NCBI GenBank assembly: GCA_944333375.1
Contig: CALVKX010000120.1
Coordinates: 1 to 6,507, forward strand
Length of the DNA: 6,507 nt
Direction: 5' to 3'
From: an uncultured Eubacteriales bacterium
Lineage (GTDB): Bacteria; Bacillota_A; Clostridia; Christensenellales; Aristaeellaceae
Of the stretch, positions 1 through 5,530 are shown one piece after another. Position 1 is the stretch's first letter, and each line of letters begins with the position of its first letter. The notes under the pieces are model-generated. The model did no database searches, was not told the origin of the DNA, and saw nothing but the letters and a program-made list of their open reading frames with translations. The translations under genes and the position numbers were made by a program.

Positions 1-575
1 CGCTTCTGCAAATCGAAGATGCCGGTGGTGCAGCCGTTGCTGGGCTCGGTCTTGAGCACGCCGGTGAGCTTGTAGATGAGCCAGTCGTTGAACATGCTGA
101 CGGTCTTGACGCGCGCGTAGAGCTCGGGGAGCTTGTTCTTGACCCACAGGATGCGCGGCAGGGCGCCCAGGGCGTAGGTCTGGCCGGACTCGCGGTAGAT
201 TTCCTTCTCCAGCTCCGGGTTCATGCGGATGAGCTGGCCCACCTCGTCGTCGCTGCGGGCGTCGACGTTGGCGCAGGCCCAGATCTCCTGCCCCGCCTCA
301 TCGTAGAGCACGATGCCCTCGCGCATGCAGGTGGTGCTGACCGCGGCGATATCGCCCGCGTCCACGCCCGCCTGGGCGATGGCGCCGCGGATGCACTCGC
401 TGGCCAGGGCCCAGTTGGTGACCCAGTCAAAGTCCATGCTGCCGGGATAGCGCGGGTCCTCGGCATGCGTCCATTCGCGCTGCACGCAGCTCAGCTGCGC
501 GCCCTCCTGATCGAACAGCACCGCGCGCACGCTGCCCGTGCCCGCGTCAACGGCCATCAGGTATCGGTTTGCCAT
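1..575 (-). CDS. lsrK: AI-2 kinase LsrK (FGGY family), N-terminal part, cut by the window edge
   Basis: Cytoplasmic sugar kinase of the FGGY family that phosphorylates AI-2 (DPD) with ATP after uptake, trapping it and producing the inducer of LsrR. The first 191 codons are present, roughly 36% of a usual ~510-530 residue protein; the C-terminal ATPase half lies outside the window. Residues 5-22 (YLMAVDAGTGSVRAVLFD) form the N-terminal phosphate-binding motif of FGGY kinases. Stretches that match my memory of E. coli LsrK almost word for word are MREGIVLY (84-91), IWACANVDAR (98-107) and the PSN...TTG segment (178-185), which separate it from xylulose or glycerol kinases. The start ATG (573-575) is preceded by GGAGGG at 585-590 with 9-base spacing. 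It follows lsrR after 48 bases without a visible promoter or terminator, so the two are probably co-transcribed. No frameshift is seen. I am confident of the identity; AI-2 specificity is inferred from these motifs and the context. Confidence 0.95.
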   Translation of the reverse strand, partial: MANRYLMAVDAGTGSVRAVLFDQEGAQLSCVQREWTHAEDPRYPGSMDFDWVTNWALASECIRGAIAQAGVDAGDIAAVSTTCMREGIVLYDEAGQEIWACANVDARSDDEVGQLIRMNPELEKEIYRESGQTYALGALPRILWVKNKLPELYARVKTVSMFNDWLIYKLTGVLKTEPSNGCTTGIFDLQK

Positions 576-623
576 CTTCTGATTCCCTCCGTTTCCAAAA
601 TCGTTGTGTGTCTCTTCGGTGTT

Positions 624-1550
624 TCACTGCGCCCCGGCCGTGCTGGCCAGCAGCTTTTCGGCCGTGCGGTCGTCGGTGATGAGCACATCCAGGTACTGGC
701 CCATCAGCGCGGCGTGGATGGCCTCGACCTTGCTGTCGCCCGCCGCCACGCCGATGACGTTTTTGAGCTTCCTGAGCGTCTCCAGCGGGGTGCTGATGAG
801 GCGCTCCTCGATGGGGGTGTTGAGCAGCCTTCCATCCTTATCAAAGAAATGGCTGAGCAGATCGCCCACCGCGCCCTGCATGCTCAGGTAGAGAAAGTCG
901 TTGTTGTTGAGGACGCCGGACTTGAAAATGGTTGCGCTCTCGTGCATCGCGCCCACGCCCACGACCGTCATCTGCGCCAGGGCGGTCATGCGGCTGAGCT
1001 CGGTGACGCTGGCCTCATGCCGGAGGGCCTCGGCCATCTCCTTGCTGCTGGTGAGAAGCGGCGCGGGAATGAGATGGAGCTTGGCGTTAAAGACGTTGCT
1101 GCGGGTGTCGGGGAGGTAGTAGCTGACCCCGCCGGTGAGCGACACGCAGGTGAGCGGCTGCTCGGCGAGGGTGGCGAGGTTGTTGAGGATGCGGCTGGGG
1201 GTGTCGCCATAGCCGATGTTGATGAGGCTGTTTTCCGTCAGCCGCTCGCTGATGTACATGCTGGCCGCCTCGGCCACGCCCGCATTGACGCCGGCGCGGT
1301 CGAGCGCAGCCGGGATGACAAAGGCGTCCTGAAGCCCGAAGGCGCTCATGAGGCGGCGCTCAAGCTGCATGCGGCTCTCCCCGTCCTTGCGCAGGCGGAA
1401 CTGGATGATCCCCGTCTGCCGGGCCTTCTCCAGAAGCTTGATAACGCGCATACGGGTGATGCCCATCAGCTCCGCCACGTGCTGCTGCGTCATTTCTTCA
1501 AAATAATAGTACCAGGCAGCCTTTATCATCAGCGACTCTTCGTAGTCCAT
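624..1550 (-). CDS. lsrR: LsrR, SorC/DeoR-family repressor of the lsr operon
   Basis: Transcription repressor expected to bind the lsr control region and to be released by phospho-AI-2. It is 308 residues long (E. coli LsrR is 317). Residues about 12-50 form the helix-turn-helix: AWYYYFEEMTQQHVAELMG followed by TRMRVIKLLEKARQTGII, close to the enteric AWFYY...LTRLKVSRLLEKGHQSGII. Residues from about 58 to the end are the SorC sugar-phosphate-binding domain, with NIGYGD (near 111), LTGGVSYY (near 138), LIPAPL (near 160), GAVGDLLSHFFDKDG (near 225) and TDDRTAEKLL near the C-terminus. The frame stays open upstream to 1856, but I chose the ATG at 1548-1550: it has GGGAGGG at 1556-1562 with 5-base spacing, starts at the conserved N-terminal region, and upstream starts would lie before the predicted transcription start near 1614. 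It is the first gene of the leftward lsrR-lsrK unit and probably autoregulated. Confidence 0.94.
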   Translation of the reverse strand: MDYEESLMIKAAWYYYFEEMTQQHVAELMGITRMRVIKLLEKARQTGIIQFRLRKDGESRMQLERRLMSAFGLQDAFVIPAALDRAGVNAGVAEAASMYISERLTENSLINIGYGDTPSRILNNLATLAEQPLTCVSLTGGVSYYLPDTRSNVFNAKLHLIPAPLLTSSKEMAEALRHEASVTELSRMTALAQMTVVGVGAMHESATIFKSGVLNNNDFLYLSMQGAVGDLLSHFFDKDGRLLNTPIEERLISTPLETLRKLKNVIGVAAGDSKVEAIHAALMGQYLDVLITDDRTAEKLLASTAGAQ

Positions 1551-1555
1551 GGAGT

Positions 1556-1562
1556 CCCTCCC
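1556..1562 (-). promoter_or_regulatory. lsrR ribosome binding site
   Basis: GGGAGGG on the minus strand, 5 bases before the lsrR ATG. It decides the start, because the same frame is open for about 100 codons further upstream. Confidence 0.8.
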
Positions 1563-1580
1563 GGATGCGCTGTTTCGAGT

Positions 1581-1608
1581 GCAAATGTTTTTCGCAGGAA
1601 CAAATGTT
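1581..1608 (-). promoter_or_regulatory. Candidate LsrR operator: tandem AACATTTG boxes in the lsrR leader
   Basis: On the minus strand, AACATTTGT (1600-1608) and AACATTTGC (1581-1589) stand in direct repeat 19 bp apart, close to two helical turns, at about +6 to +33 of the predicted lsrR transcript. The outer copy sits in an imperfect 16-bp palindrome at 1597-1612 (GGAACAAATGTTGTCC, five of eight pairs complementary). The same 9-mer occurs on the plus strand in the lsrA leader. Assignment to LsrR is inference from position and repetition. Confidence 0.45.
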
Positions 1609-1620
1609 GTCCGTGCATTT

Positions 1621-1649
1621 AGTATAGCACCCCCTTGGAGGAATGTCAA
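1621..1649 (-). promoter_or_regulatory. Sigma-A promoter for lsrR-lsrK
   Basis: On the minus strand, TTGACA (1644-1649) is followed after exactly 17 bases by TATACT (1621-1626), with a TGC extended -10 just before it. Five of six -10 bases and all six -35 bases match the consensus. Transcription would start near 1614, giving a leader of about 64 bases. A-rich sequence upstream (1659-1680) could act as an UP-like element. Such a strong promoter fits control by repression rather than by an activator. Confidence 0.85.
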
Positions 1650-1658
1650 TCGCCCGGA

Positions 1659-1680
1659 GAAAAAACATCGCCCTTTTTTC
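1659..1680. repeat. A/T-rich inverted repeat upstream of the lsrR -35 box
   Basis: GAAAAAA (1659-1665) and TTTTTTC (1674-1680) are perfectly complementary across an 8-base spacer. The repeat starts 10 bases upstream of the lsrR -35 hexamer, where an UP element or bent DNA would lie. It is not followed by a T-run beyond its own arm and lies between two promoters that read away from it, so I do not read it as a terminator. Confidence 0.4.
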
Positions 1681-1707
1681 TGCGCTTTTTCCAAAGGTGG
1701 AAATCCA

Positions 1708-1726
1708 TGAAAAGCAGTGCAATTCA
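1708..1726. promoter_or_regulatory. 19-bp imperfect palindrome, candidate operator
   Basis: TGAAAAGCAGTGCAATTCA is symmetrical around G1717, with seven of nine base pairs matching (TGAA/TTCA outer arms and GCA/TGC inner arms). It lies near the centre of the intergenic region, about 80 bp upstream of the lsrA -35 box and about 60 bp upstream of the lsrR -35 box. Length and symmetry are typical of a dimeric repressor site. It lacks the central CG of a CcpA cre site. The binding protein is unknown; LsrR is the obvious candidate. Confidence 0.4.
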
Positions 1727-1805
1727 CGAGGATCGCCGATGGTGGAAACAGACAAACCCCGCCGCTTTTCCGACGTTTGAAACCAAAGTTTTTTTGACTG
1801 AAACA

Positions 1806-1834
1806 TTGACAAATGCACAAAAGCATAGTATCAT
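1806..1834 (+). promoter_or_regulatory. Sigma-A promoter for lsrACDB
   Basis: TTGACA (1806-1811) and TATCAT (1829-1834) are separated by exactly 17 bases. The -35 is perfect and the -10 matches five of six. Transcription would start near 1841, giving a leader of about 54 bases to the lsrA ATG. A run of seven T (1789-1795) precedes it. A second TTGAC at 1794-1798 lies 12 bases upstream of the -35 box. Confidence 0.85.
1813..1826 (+). promoter_or_regulatory. Inverted repeat in the spacer of the lsrA promoter, candidate operator
   Basis: ATGC (1813-1816) and GCAT (1823-1826) form an inverted repeat with a 6-base gap between the -35 and -10 boxes of the lsrA promoter. The adjoining CAAATGCAC (1810-1818) resembles AAATGCAC at the lsrR -10 region (minus strand of 1613-1620). 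A repressor bound here would block RNA polymerase directly. The arms are short, so chance is possible. Confidence 0.3.
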
Positions 1835-1862
1835 GGGAGCAGAACAAAAACGACATGGCAAA

Positions 1863-1871
1863 AACATTTGT
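1863..1871 (+). promoter_or_regulatory. AACATTTGT box in the lsrA leader, candidate operator half
   Basis: The 9-mer AACATTTGT here is identical to the one at 1600-1608 on the minus strand, and the longer string AAAAACATTTG (1860-1870) is identical to the minus strand of 1582-1592. It lies about 22-30 bases into the predicted lsrA transcript, mirroring the boxes in the lsrR leader. A shared repressor site is the simplest reading, though this is inference. Confidence 0.4.
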
Positions 1872-1881
1872 AATGCCGCAT

Positions 1882-1886
1882 GGAGG
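1882..1886 (+). promoter_or_regulatory. lsrA ribosome binding site
   Basis: GGAGG stands 8 bases before the ATG at 1895-1897. The in-frame ATG at 1880 overlaps this site and has no ribosome site of its own, so the downstream ATG is the start. Confidence 0.85.
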
Positions 1887-1894
1887 TTCTACGA

Positions 1895-3427
1895 ATGAGT
1901 GAAGCTGTGAACGAACGATCCGGCGTCCTGATGTCGGTCCGGGGGATCACAAAGTCCTTCGGGTCCAACGTCGTCCTCAAGGGCATCAATATGGACGTGC
2001 ACGCGGGAGAGGTCGTCGCCCTCATCGGCGGCAACGGCGCCGGCAAGAGCACCCTGATGAAGATCATCATGGGCATCTATGAGCTCGACGAGGGCGAAAT
2101 TCTTATGCACGGCGCGCCCGTCAGGCTGGGCAAGCCCTCCGCCTCCCTGGCGCAGGGCATTTATCTGGTTCCTCAGGAACCGCTTTTGTTCCCCAATATG
2201 ACGGTGCTGGAAAACGTTCTCATGGGCTTCCATGAGAACGAGACGGAGCTGCGCAGGCGCCTGCAAAAGCACATGGAGGAGCTGGGCTTCACGCTCAACC
2301 TGCAGCGCAAGGCCAGCACCCTTTCCATCGCCGAGCAGCAGCTGGTGGAGATCCTGCGCGGCATGATGCGCGAGGCGCGGCTTTTGATCCTTGACGAACC
2401 GACCAGCGCCTTGACCTTCGGCGAAGTGCAGTCTCTCTTCAAGGTCATCGAGGACCTCAAGAGCAAGGGCATCAGCATGATCTACATCACCCACCGCCTG
2501 ACGGAGGTGTTTGAGATCGCCACCAGCGTCGCCATCATGCGCGACGGTCTGATTACCCTCAGCGGCCCGGTGCAGAACTTCACCAAGGAAATGCTCATCC
2601 AGGGGCTTTTGCCCACGGATGTCGAGGTCAGCGACGAAGGTCATCGCGCCTATCAGCCGGTGGATTACAAAAACGCCAAGCCCGTCCTCAAGGTGCGCAA
2701 TTTCAGCGGCTATGGCTTCAGCGACATCACCTTCGACCTTTACCCCGGCGAGATCCTCGGCATCGCGGGCGTGGTCGGCGCCGGCCGCACCGAAATGATA
2801 AGCACCATCTTCGGCCGCGACAAGACCCTGGGCGGCCAGGTTATCCTGGACGGCAAGGACATCACGGGCTTTCCCACCAAGCGAATCTTGCAGGAGGGCA
2901 TCAACTTCGTGCCCGAAGACCGCCATTATCACGGTCTGTTCAAGATCCGCTCCATCTCCTCCAACACCACCTCGGCGCTTCTGAGCTCCGCGGAGCTGGG
3001 CAAGGTGGACATGAACCGCCGCCATCAGCGCGAGATCGCCCAGCGGTATGTGGACAAGTTCCGCACCAAGATCGTCTCTCTGGAGGACCTGATCGGCAGC
3101 CTCTCCGGCGGCAACCAGCAGAAGGTGGTCATCTCCCGCGCCCTGTCCACCCATCCCAAGGTCGTCATCCTTGACGAGCCAACCCGCGGCATCGACGCCG
3201 CCGCCCGCAGTGACGTGTACAGCATCATCCGCCAGCTCAAGGAGGAGGGCGTGGCCGTGCTGATGGTTTCCTCCGACATCGAGGAGGTCGTGGAGCTGGC
3301 GGACCGCGCCATCACCATCTTCCAGGGCCGCATCAACGGCGAGTTCAGCCACGGCGAGATCTCTCAGGACGCGCTCACCAGCGCCTCGTTCGGAATCGGG
3401 CATGAAAGGTTGGTCGCAAATGAATAA
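1895..3427 (+). CDS. lsrA: LsrA, AI-2 import ATP-binding protein (fused double NBD)
   Basis: Cytoplasmic ATPase of the AI-2 importer, 510 residues, the normal length (E. coli 511). It is a tandem fusion of two nucleotide-binding domains of the ribose/sugar ABC class. Domain 1 (about 11-235) has Walker A GGNGAGKST (45-53), Q-loop Q94, a signature reading LSIAEQQ (143-149) instead of LSGGQ, Walker B LLILDEPT (163-170) and H-loop H200. Domain 2 (about 264-500) has a degenerate Walker A GVVGAGRTE (292-300) with Arg where Lys is expected, a clean LSGGNQQ signature (403-409), Walker B VVILDEPTRGID (423-434) and S460-D461 where the H-loop His would be. This split, one competent catalytic site and one degenerate, is usual for RbsA/LsrA proteins. 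It is the first gene of the rightward operon. Its stop overlaps the chosen lsrC start by 8 bases. The sequence alone says sugar importer; lsrK, lsrR, lsrD and lsrB make it AI-2. Confidence 0.94.
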   Translation: MSEAVNERSGVLMSVRGITKSFGSNVVLKGINMDVHAGEVVALIGGNGAGKSTLMKIIMGIYELDEGEILMHGAPVRLGKPSASLAQGIYLVPQEPLLFPNMTVLENVLMGFHENETELRRRLQKHMEELGFTLNLQRKASTLSIAEQQLVEILRGMMREARLLILDEPTSALTFGEVQSLFKVIEDLKSKGISMIYITHRLTEVFEIATSVAIMRDGLITLSGPVQNFTKEMLIQGLLPTDVEVSDEGHRAYQPVDYKNAKPVLKVRNFSGYGFSDITFDLYPGEILGIAGVVGAGRTEMISTIFGRDKTLGGQVILDGKDITGFPTKRILQEGINFVPEDRHYHGLFKIRSISSNTTSALLSSAELGKVDMNRRHQREIAQRYVDKFRTKIVSLEDLIGSLSGGNQQKVVISRALSTHPKVVILDEPTRGIDAAARSDVYSIIRQLKEEGVAVLMVSSDIEEVVELADRAITIFQGRINGEFSHGEISQDALTSASFGIGHERLVANE

Positions 3428-4436
3428 AGTCAAAAGCCTGTTCAAGGCCAGGTGGATGTCGAGCCTGATCTTCCTGCTCCTGCTGTTTCTCGTCACCGGC
3501 ATCGCCGAGCCCGACTTCCTGAGCTATTCCAACATCATCAGCTGCTTTAACACGGCGACCATGTACACGCTTCTGGCCATCGGTATCGCCTTTGTCATCA
3601 TGACCGGCGAGATCGACGTGTCCATCGGCTCCACCCTGGGGCTCTCCGCCGCCATGACCGGCCTGATCGCCAAGCAGGACGGCAGCATCGCGGTGATGCT
3701 GCTGGCGGTGGTCGCCACCGGCGCGGTGATCGGCCTGATGAACGGCGTGGGCGTCGCCTATTTCGGCGTCCCGTCCCTGATCTTCACCCTCGGCACCAAC
3801 AGCGTCGTCCGCGGCATGATCTACATTCTCTCCGACGGGCGCACGGTGGAGAACTTCGGCGGCGCGGTCGCCAGCTACGGCAACCTCACCCTCTTTGCGG
3901 AAATCACCCTCTACTATACGCTCGCCATCGTCCTGGTCGCAGCGGCCCACATCGTCCTGACCAAGACCAAAAAGGGCAAGTATTTCATCGCGGTCGGCGA
4001 CAACGCGGGCGGCGCGAACCTGGTGGGCATCTCCGTGATGGGCACCAAGATGCTGGCCTATGTGCTCTGCGGCATCTTCGCCGGCCTGGGCGGCTTCGTC
4101 TTCGCCTCCAAATACGGTCAGGTCATGACCGTGGCCGGCAACGGCTATGAGATGACCGCCATCGCGGCCTGCGTGCTGGGCGGCATCTCCCTCTCCGGCG
4201 GTCTTGGCAACATGGTGGGCGCCGCGATTGGCGCGGTCATCATGTCCTCCATCAGCCGCCTCCTGGTCTTCATCGGCCTGCCGTCCACCTATGACAACAC
4301 CATCACCGGCATCATGCTGATCGTGATCGTCGTCGTTGACGCGCTGACCCAGCGCCGTTCCATTGAAATGGCCAGAAGAAAGCGCCTCCTGTCCAAAACG
4401 GCGGAAAGCGCTGCGGAAGGAGAGTGCAAGGCGTGA
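3420..4436 (+). CDS. lsrC: LsrC, AI-2 import permease subunit
   Basis: Inner-membrane permease of the BPD_transp_2 (ribose/AI-2) family, expected to pair with LsrD. From ATG 3420 it has 338 residues (E. coli 342). Most of the chain is hydrophobic, with roughly eight to ten likely membrane segments from about residue 14 onward. The family motif GEIDVSIGS (63-71) is intact. The cytoplasmic segment around 240-260 (GNGYEMTAIAACVLGGISL) closely resembles enteric LsrC, as does GDNAGG near 197; this is the part that contacts the ATPase. The start is uncertain: ATG 3420 has AAAGG at 3405-3409 and overlaps the lsrA stop by 8 bases, whereas in-frame ATG 3402 would add six residues and has only a weak GGA ahead of it. 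I prefer 3420. The C-terminus is a basic cytoplasmic tail, and its stop overlaps the lsrD start by four bases, suggesting translational coupling. Confidence 0.92.
   Translation: MNKVKSLFKARWMSSLIFLLLLFLVTGIAEPDFLSYSNIISCFNTATMYTLLAIGIAFVIMTGEIDVSIGSTLGLSAAMTGLIAKQDGSIAVMLLAVVATGAVIGLMNGVGVAYFGVPSLIFTLGTNSVVRGMIYILSDGRTVENFGGAVASYGNLTLFAEITLYYTLAIVLVAAAHIVLTKTKKGKYFIAVGDNAGGANLVGISVMGTKMLAYVLCGIFAGLGGFVFASKYGQVMTVAGNGYEMTAIAACVLGGISLSGGLGNMVGAAIGAVIMSSISRLLVFIGLPSTYDNTITGIMLIVIVVVDALTQRRSIEMARRKRLLSKTAESAAEGECKA
4417..4422 (+). promoter_or_regulatory. lsrD ribosome binding site inside the lsrC 3' end
   Basis: AAGGAG lies 10 bases before GTG 4433 and only 1 base before the alternative in-frame GTG 4424. 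The spacing favours 4433, which gives the common GTGA stop/start overlap. Confidence 0.8.
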
Positions 4437-5464
4437 ACGTTCTCAAGAAGCTTTTCAAGCGCTGGGAGATGTTTTTGCTGGTGTTCCTGGTGCTGGAGTT
4501 TGTGATCTTCGGCGCGGCCAATCCCAAGTTCCTGCGCCCGCAATCCATCATGAACAGCATCGTCAACTACATCAGCGTCTGCATCATCGCCCTGTTTGTC
4601 ACCCTCGTGATGATTACCGGCGGCATTGACATCCAGGCCGCCTCCATCATCGGCCTGACCAGCATCATCCAGGGCTATCTGTGGAGTGACCTTGGCATGA
4701 ACATCTGGGTGGCCGTGCTCCTGGCGATCGTTGTCGCGGCGATCTGCGGCGGGCTGTCCGGCTTCTTCGTCGCCTATTGCGGCGTGCAGCCCATGGTGGT
4801 CACGCTGGGCGGCAGCTTCCTGTACTCGGGCCTGGCGCTGCTGGTTTCCGGCATGTCCGCCACCCCCGCCTATCAGGGCATCAGCGGCTTCCCTGCCAAG
4901 GCGGAGGACGGCTCGTTCATCGACTACCGCTTCCTGGGCAAGGGCGAGCTGCTGGGCGTGCCCATGCCGATCGTCATCTACGTGCTGCTGATCGTGCTGT
5001 GCGTGTGGCTTCTGCACCGCACCAAGTACGGCGAGCGCCTCTACCTCATCGGCGTCAACCAGCAGGCCGCCGAGTATTCCGGCATCAACACCCGCATGGT
5101 GATCCTCAGCACCTACGTGCTCTCCGCCGTGAGCGCCGCGCTGGCCGGCACGATCCTGACCTCCAACGTCAACTCCGCCAAGTACAACCTCGGCTCCGGC
5201 TATACCCTGGCCATCATCACCGCCGTTGTGCTGGGCGGCACGCTCAACACCGGCGGCAAGGGCAGCATCCTGGGTACGGTGCTGGCGTCGCTGATTATCT
5301 GCATCCTTCGCTACGGCCTGCCCCTGTGCTTCGACGTGAGCACCCAGAACCTGGACCTGCCGGTGGGTATCATCCTGGTGCTGGTCGTGCTTGGCCGCGA
5401 GATCGCCGGCCGGGGCATGCTCTCCAAAGTCGTCAGGAGCATCAAAAAGACGGCCGCCGCTTGA
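4433..5464 (+). CDS. lsrD: LsrD, AI-2 import permease subunit (GTG start)
   Basis: Second membrane permease of the AI-2 importer, 343 residues from GTG 4433 (E. coli 330). It belongs to BPD_transp_2 and shows the same string of hydrophobic segments as LsrC. Features matching my memory of E. coli LsrD are the N-terminus (WEMFLLV...FGAANPKFL, about 11-33), LLVSGMSA with YQGISGFP near 138-155, LIGV near 205 and AIITAVVLGG near 260. The GSGYTL segment (254-259) corresponds to GNGYEM in LsrC and has Thr for the Glu. The loop that reads GEIDVSIGS in LsrC reads GGIDIQAAS here (63-71), so the conserved SxGS core is changed. A stretch near 158-170 (AEDGSFIDYRFLG) is charged and polar and accounts for part of the extra length. 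It is coupled to lsrC by a four-base overlap; the next gene, lsrB, follows after 66 bases. Confidence 0.93.
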   Translation: MNVLKKLFKRWEMFLLVFLVLEFVIFGAANPKFLRPQSIMNSIVNYISVCIIALFVTLVMITGGIDIQAASIIGLTSIIQGYLWSDLGMNIWVAVLLAIVVAAICGGLSGFFVAYCGVQPMVVTLGGSFLYSGLALLVSGMSATPAYQGISGFPAKAEDGSFIDYRFLGKGELLGVPMPIVIYVLLIVLCVWLLHRTKYGERLYLIGVNQQAAEYSGINTRMVILSTYVLSAVSAALAGTILTSNVNSAKYNLGSGYTLAIITAVVLGGTLNTGGKGSILGTVLASLIICILRYGLPLCFDVSTQNLDLPVGIILVLVVLGREIAGRGMLSKVVRSIKKTAAA

Positions 5465-5488
5465 CAACGCATTTCATGGGACGTTGTC
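5463..5488 (+). other. Possible mRNA hairpin between lsrD and lsrB
   Basis: GACAACG (5463-5469) and CGTTGTC (5482-5488) are perfectly complementary, giving a 7-bp stem with a 12-base loop that begins in the lsrD stop codon. A smaller alternative, GGAC-gtt-GTCC (5479-5489), would compete with it. It is followed by an A-rich stretch, not a T-run, so it is not an intrinsic terminator. It could mark an RNA processing or stability element before lsrB; this is inference from position. Confidence 0.4.
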
Positions 5489-5515
5489 CGACGCCCCTTG
5501 AGATAATAAAAAAAC

Positions 5516-5521
5516 AGGAGG
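5516..5521 (+). promoter_or_regulatory. Strong ribosome binding site of lsrB
   Basis: A full AGGAGG stands 9 bases before the lsrB ATG within an A-rich, unstructured stretch. It is the strongest site in the rightward operon, fitting the excess of binding protein over transporter usual for ABC importers. Confidence 0.85.
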
Positions 5522-5530
5522 AACCCAACC

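Larger units (their letters stand above)
1551..1894. other. Divergent lsrR / lsrA control region (344 bases, non-coding)
   Basis: This gap between the two divergent start codons is clearly richer in A and T than the flanking genes. It holds one near-consensus promoter in each direction, repeated AACATTTG boxes placed near both transcription starts, a 19-bp imperfect palindrome near the middle, and A/T tracts next to both -35 boxes. The two predicted transcription starts (about 1614 leftward and about 1841 rightward) lie roughly 227 bp apart, so the promoters do not overlap. Short open frames cross it but have no ribosome site and no recognisable product. No transcription terminator or riboswitch-like fold was recognised. 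Confidence 0.85.

Noticed and set aside
465..1622. Plus-strand open frame of 385 codons opposite lsrR
   Set aside because: It is the antisense shadow of lsrR, starting inside the opposite strand of lsrK, with composition rich in A, H and V and no family features.
1659..1680. Intrinsic terminator formed by the GAAAAAA/TTTTTTC repeat
   Set aside because: The stem would be almost all A-T pairs, and both neighbouring transcription units start here and read away from it.
1708..1721. CcpA cre site inside the central palindrome
   Set aside because: The left part resembles the TGAAA...CA frame, but the invariant central CG is missing (GC followed by A), so a cre call is not supported.
1880..1894. 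Upstream ATG as lsrA start, adding five residues
   Set aside because: This ATG overlaps the GGAGG that serves the ATG at 1895 and has no ribosome site before it.
1855..1902. 15-codon open frame in the lsrA leader overlapping the lsrA start
   Set aside because: It starts only about 14 bases after the predicted transcription start, has no ribosome site, and no attenuation-like codon run or terminator hairpin follows.
1895..3427. Broken ATPase, because of degenerate signature 1 and Walker A 2 in LsrA
   Set aside because: One degenerate and one intact composite site is normal for the RbsA/LsrA fused ATPases; no frameshift or length loss is seen.
1889..3502. Long open frame (537 codons) on the minus strand opposite lsrA
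   Set aside because: It mirrors the GC-rich third-position bias of lsrA, has a low-complexity composition rich in D, A, H and G, no ribosome site, and no recognisable domain, while lsrA is unmistakable.
4289..5467. Long open frame (392 codons) on the minus strand opposite lsrD
   Set aside because: Same shadow effect: repetitive composition rich in H, Q, D and G, opposite a clear permease gene.
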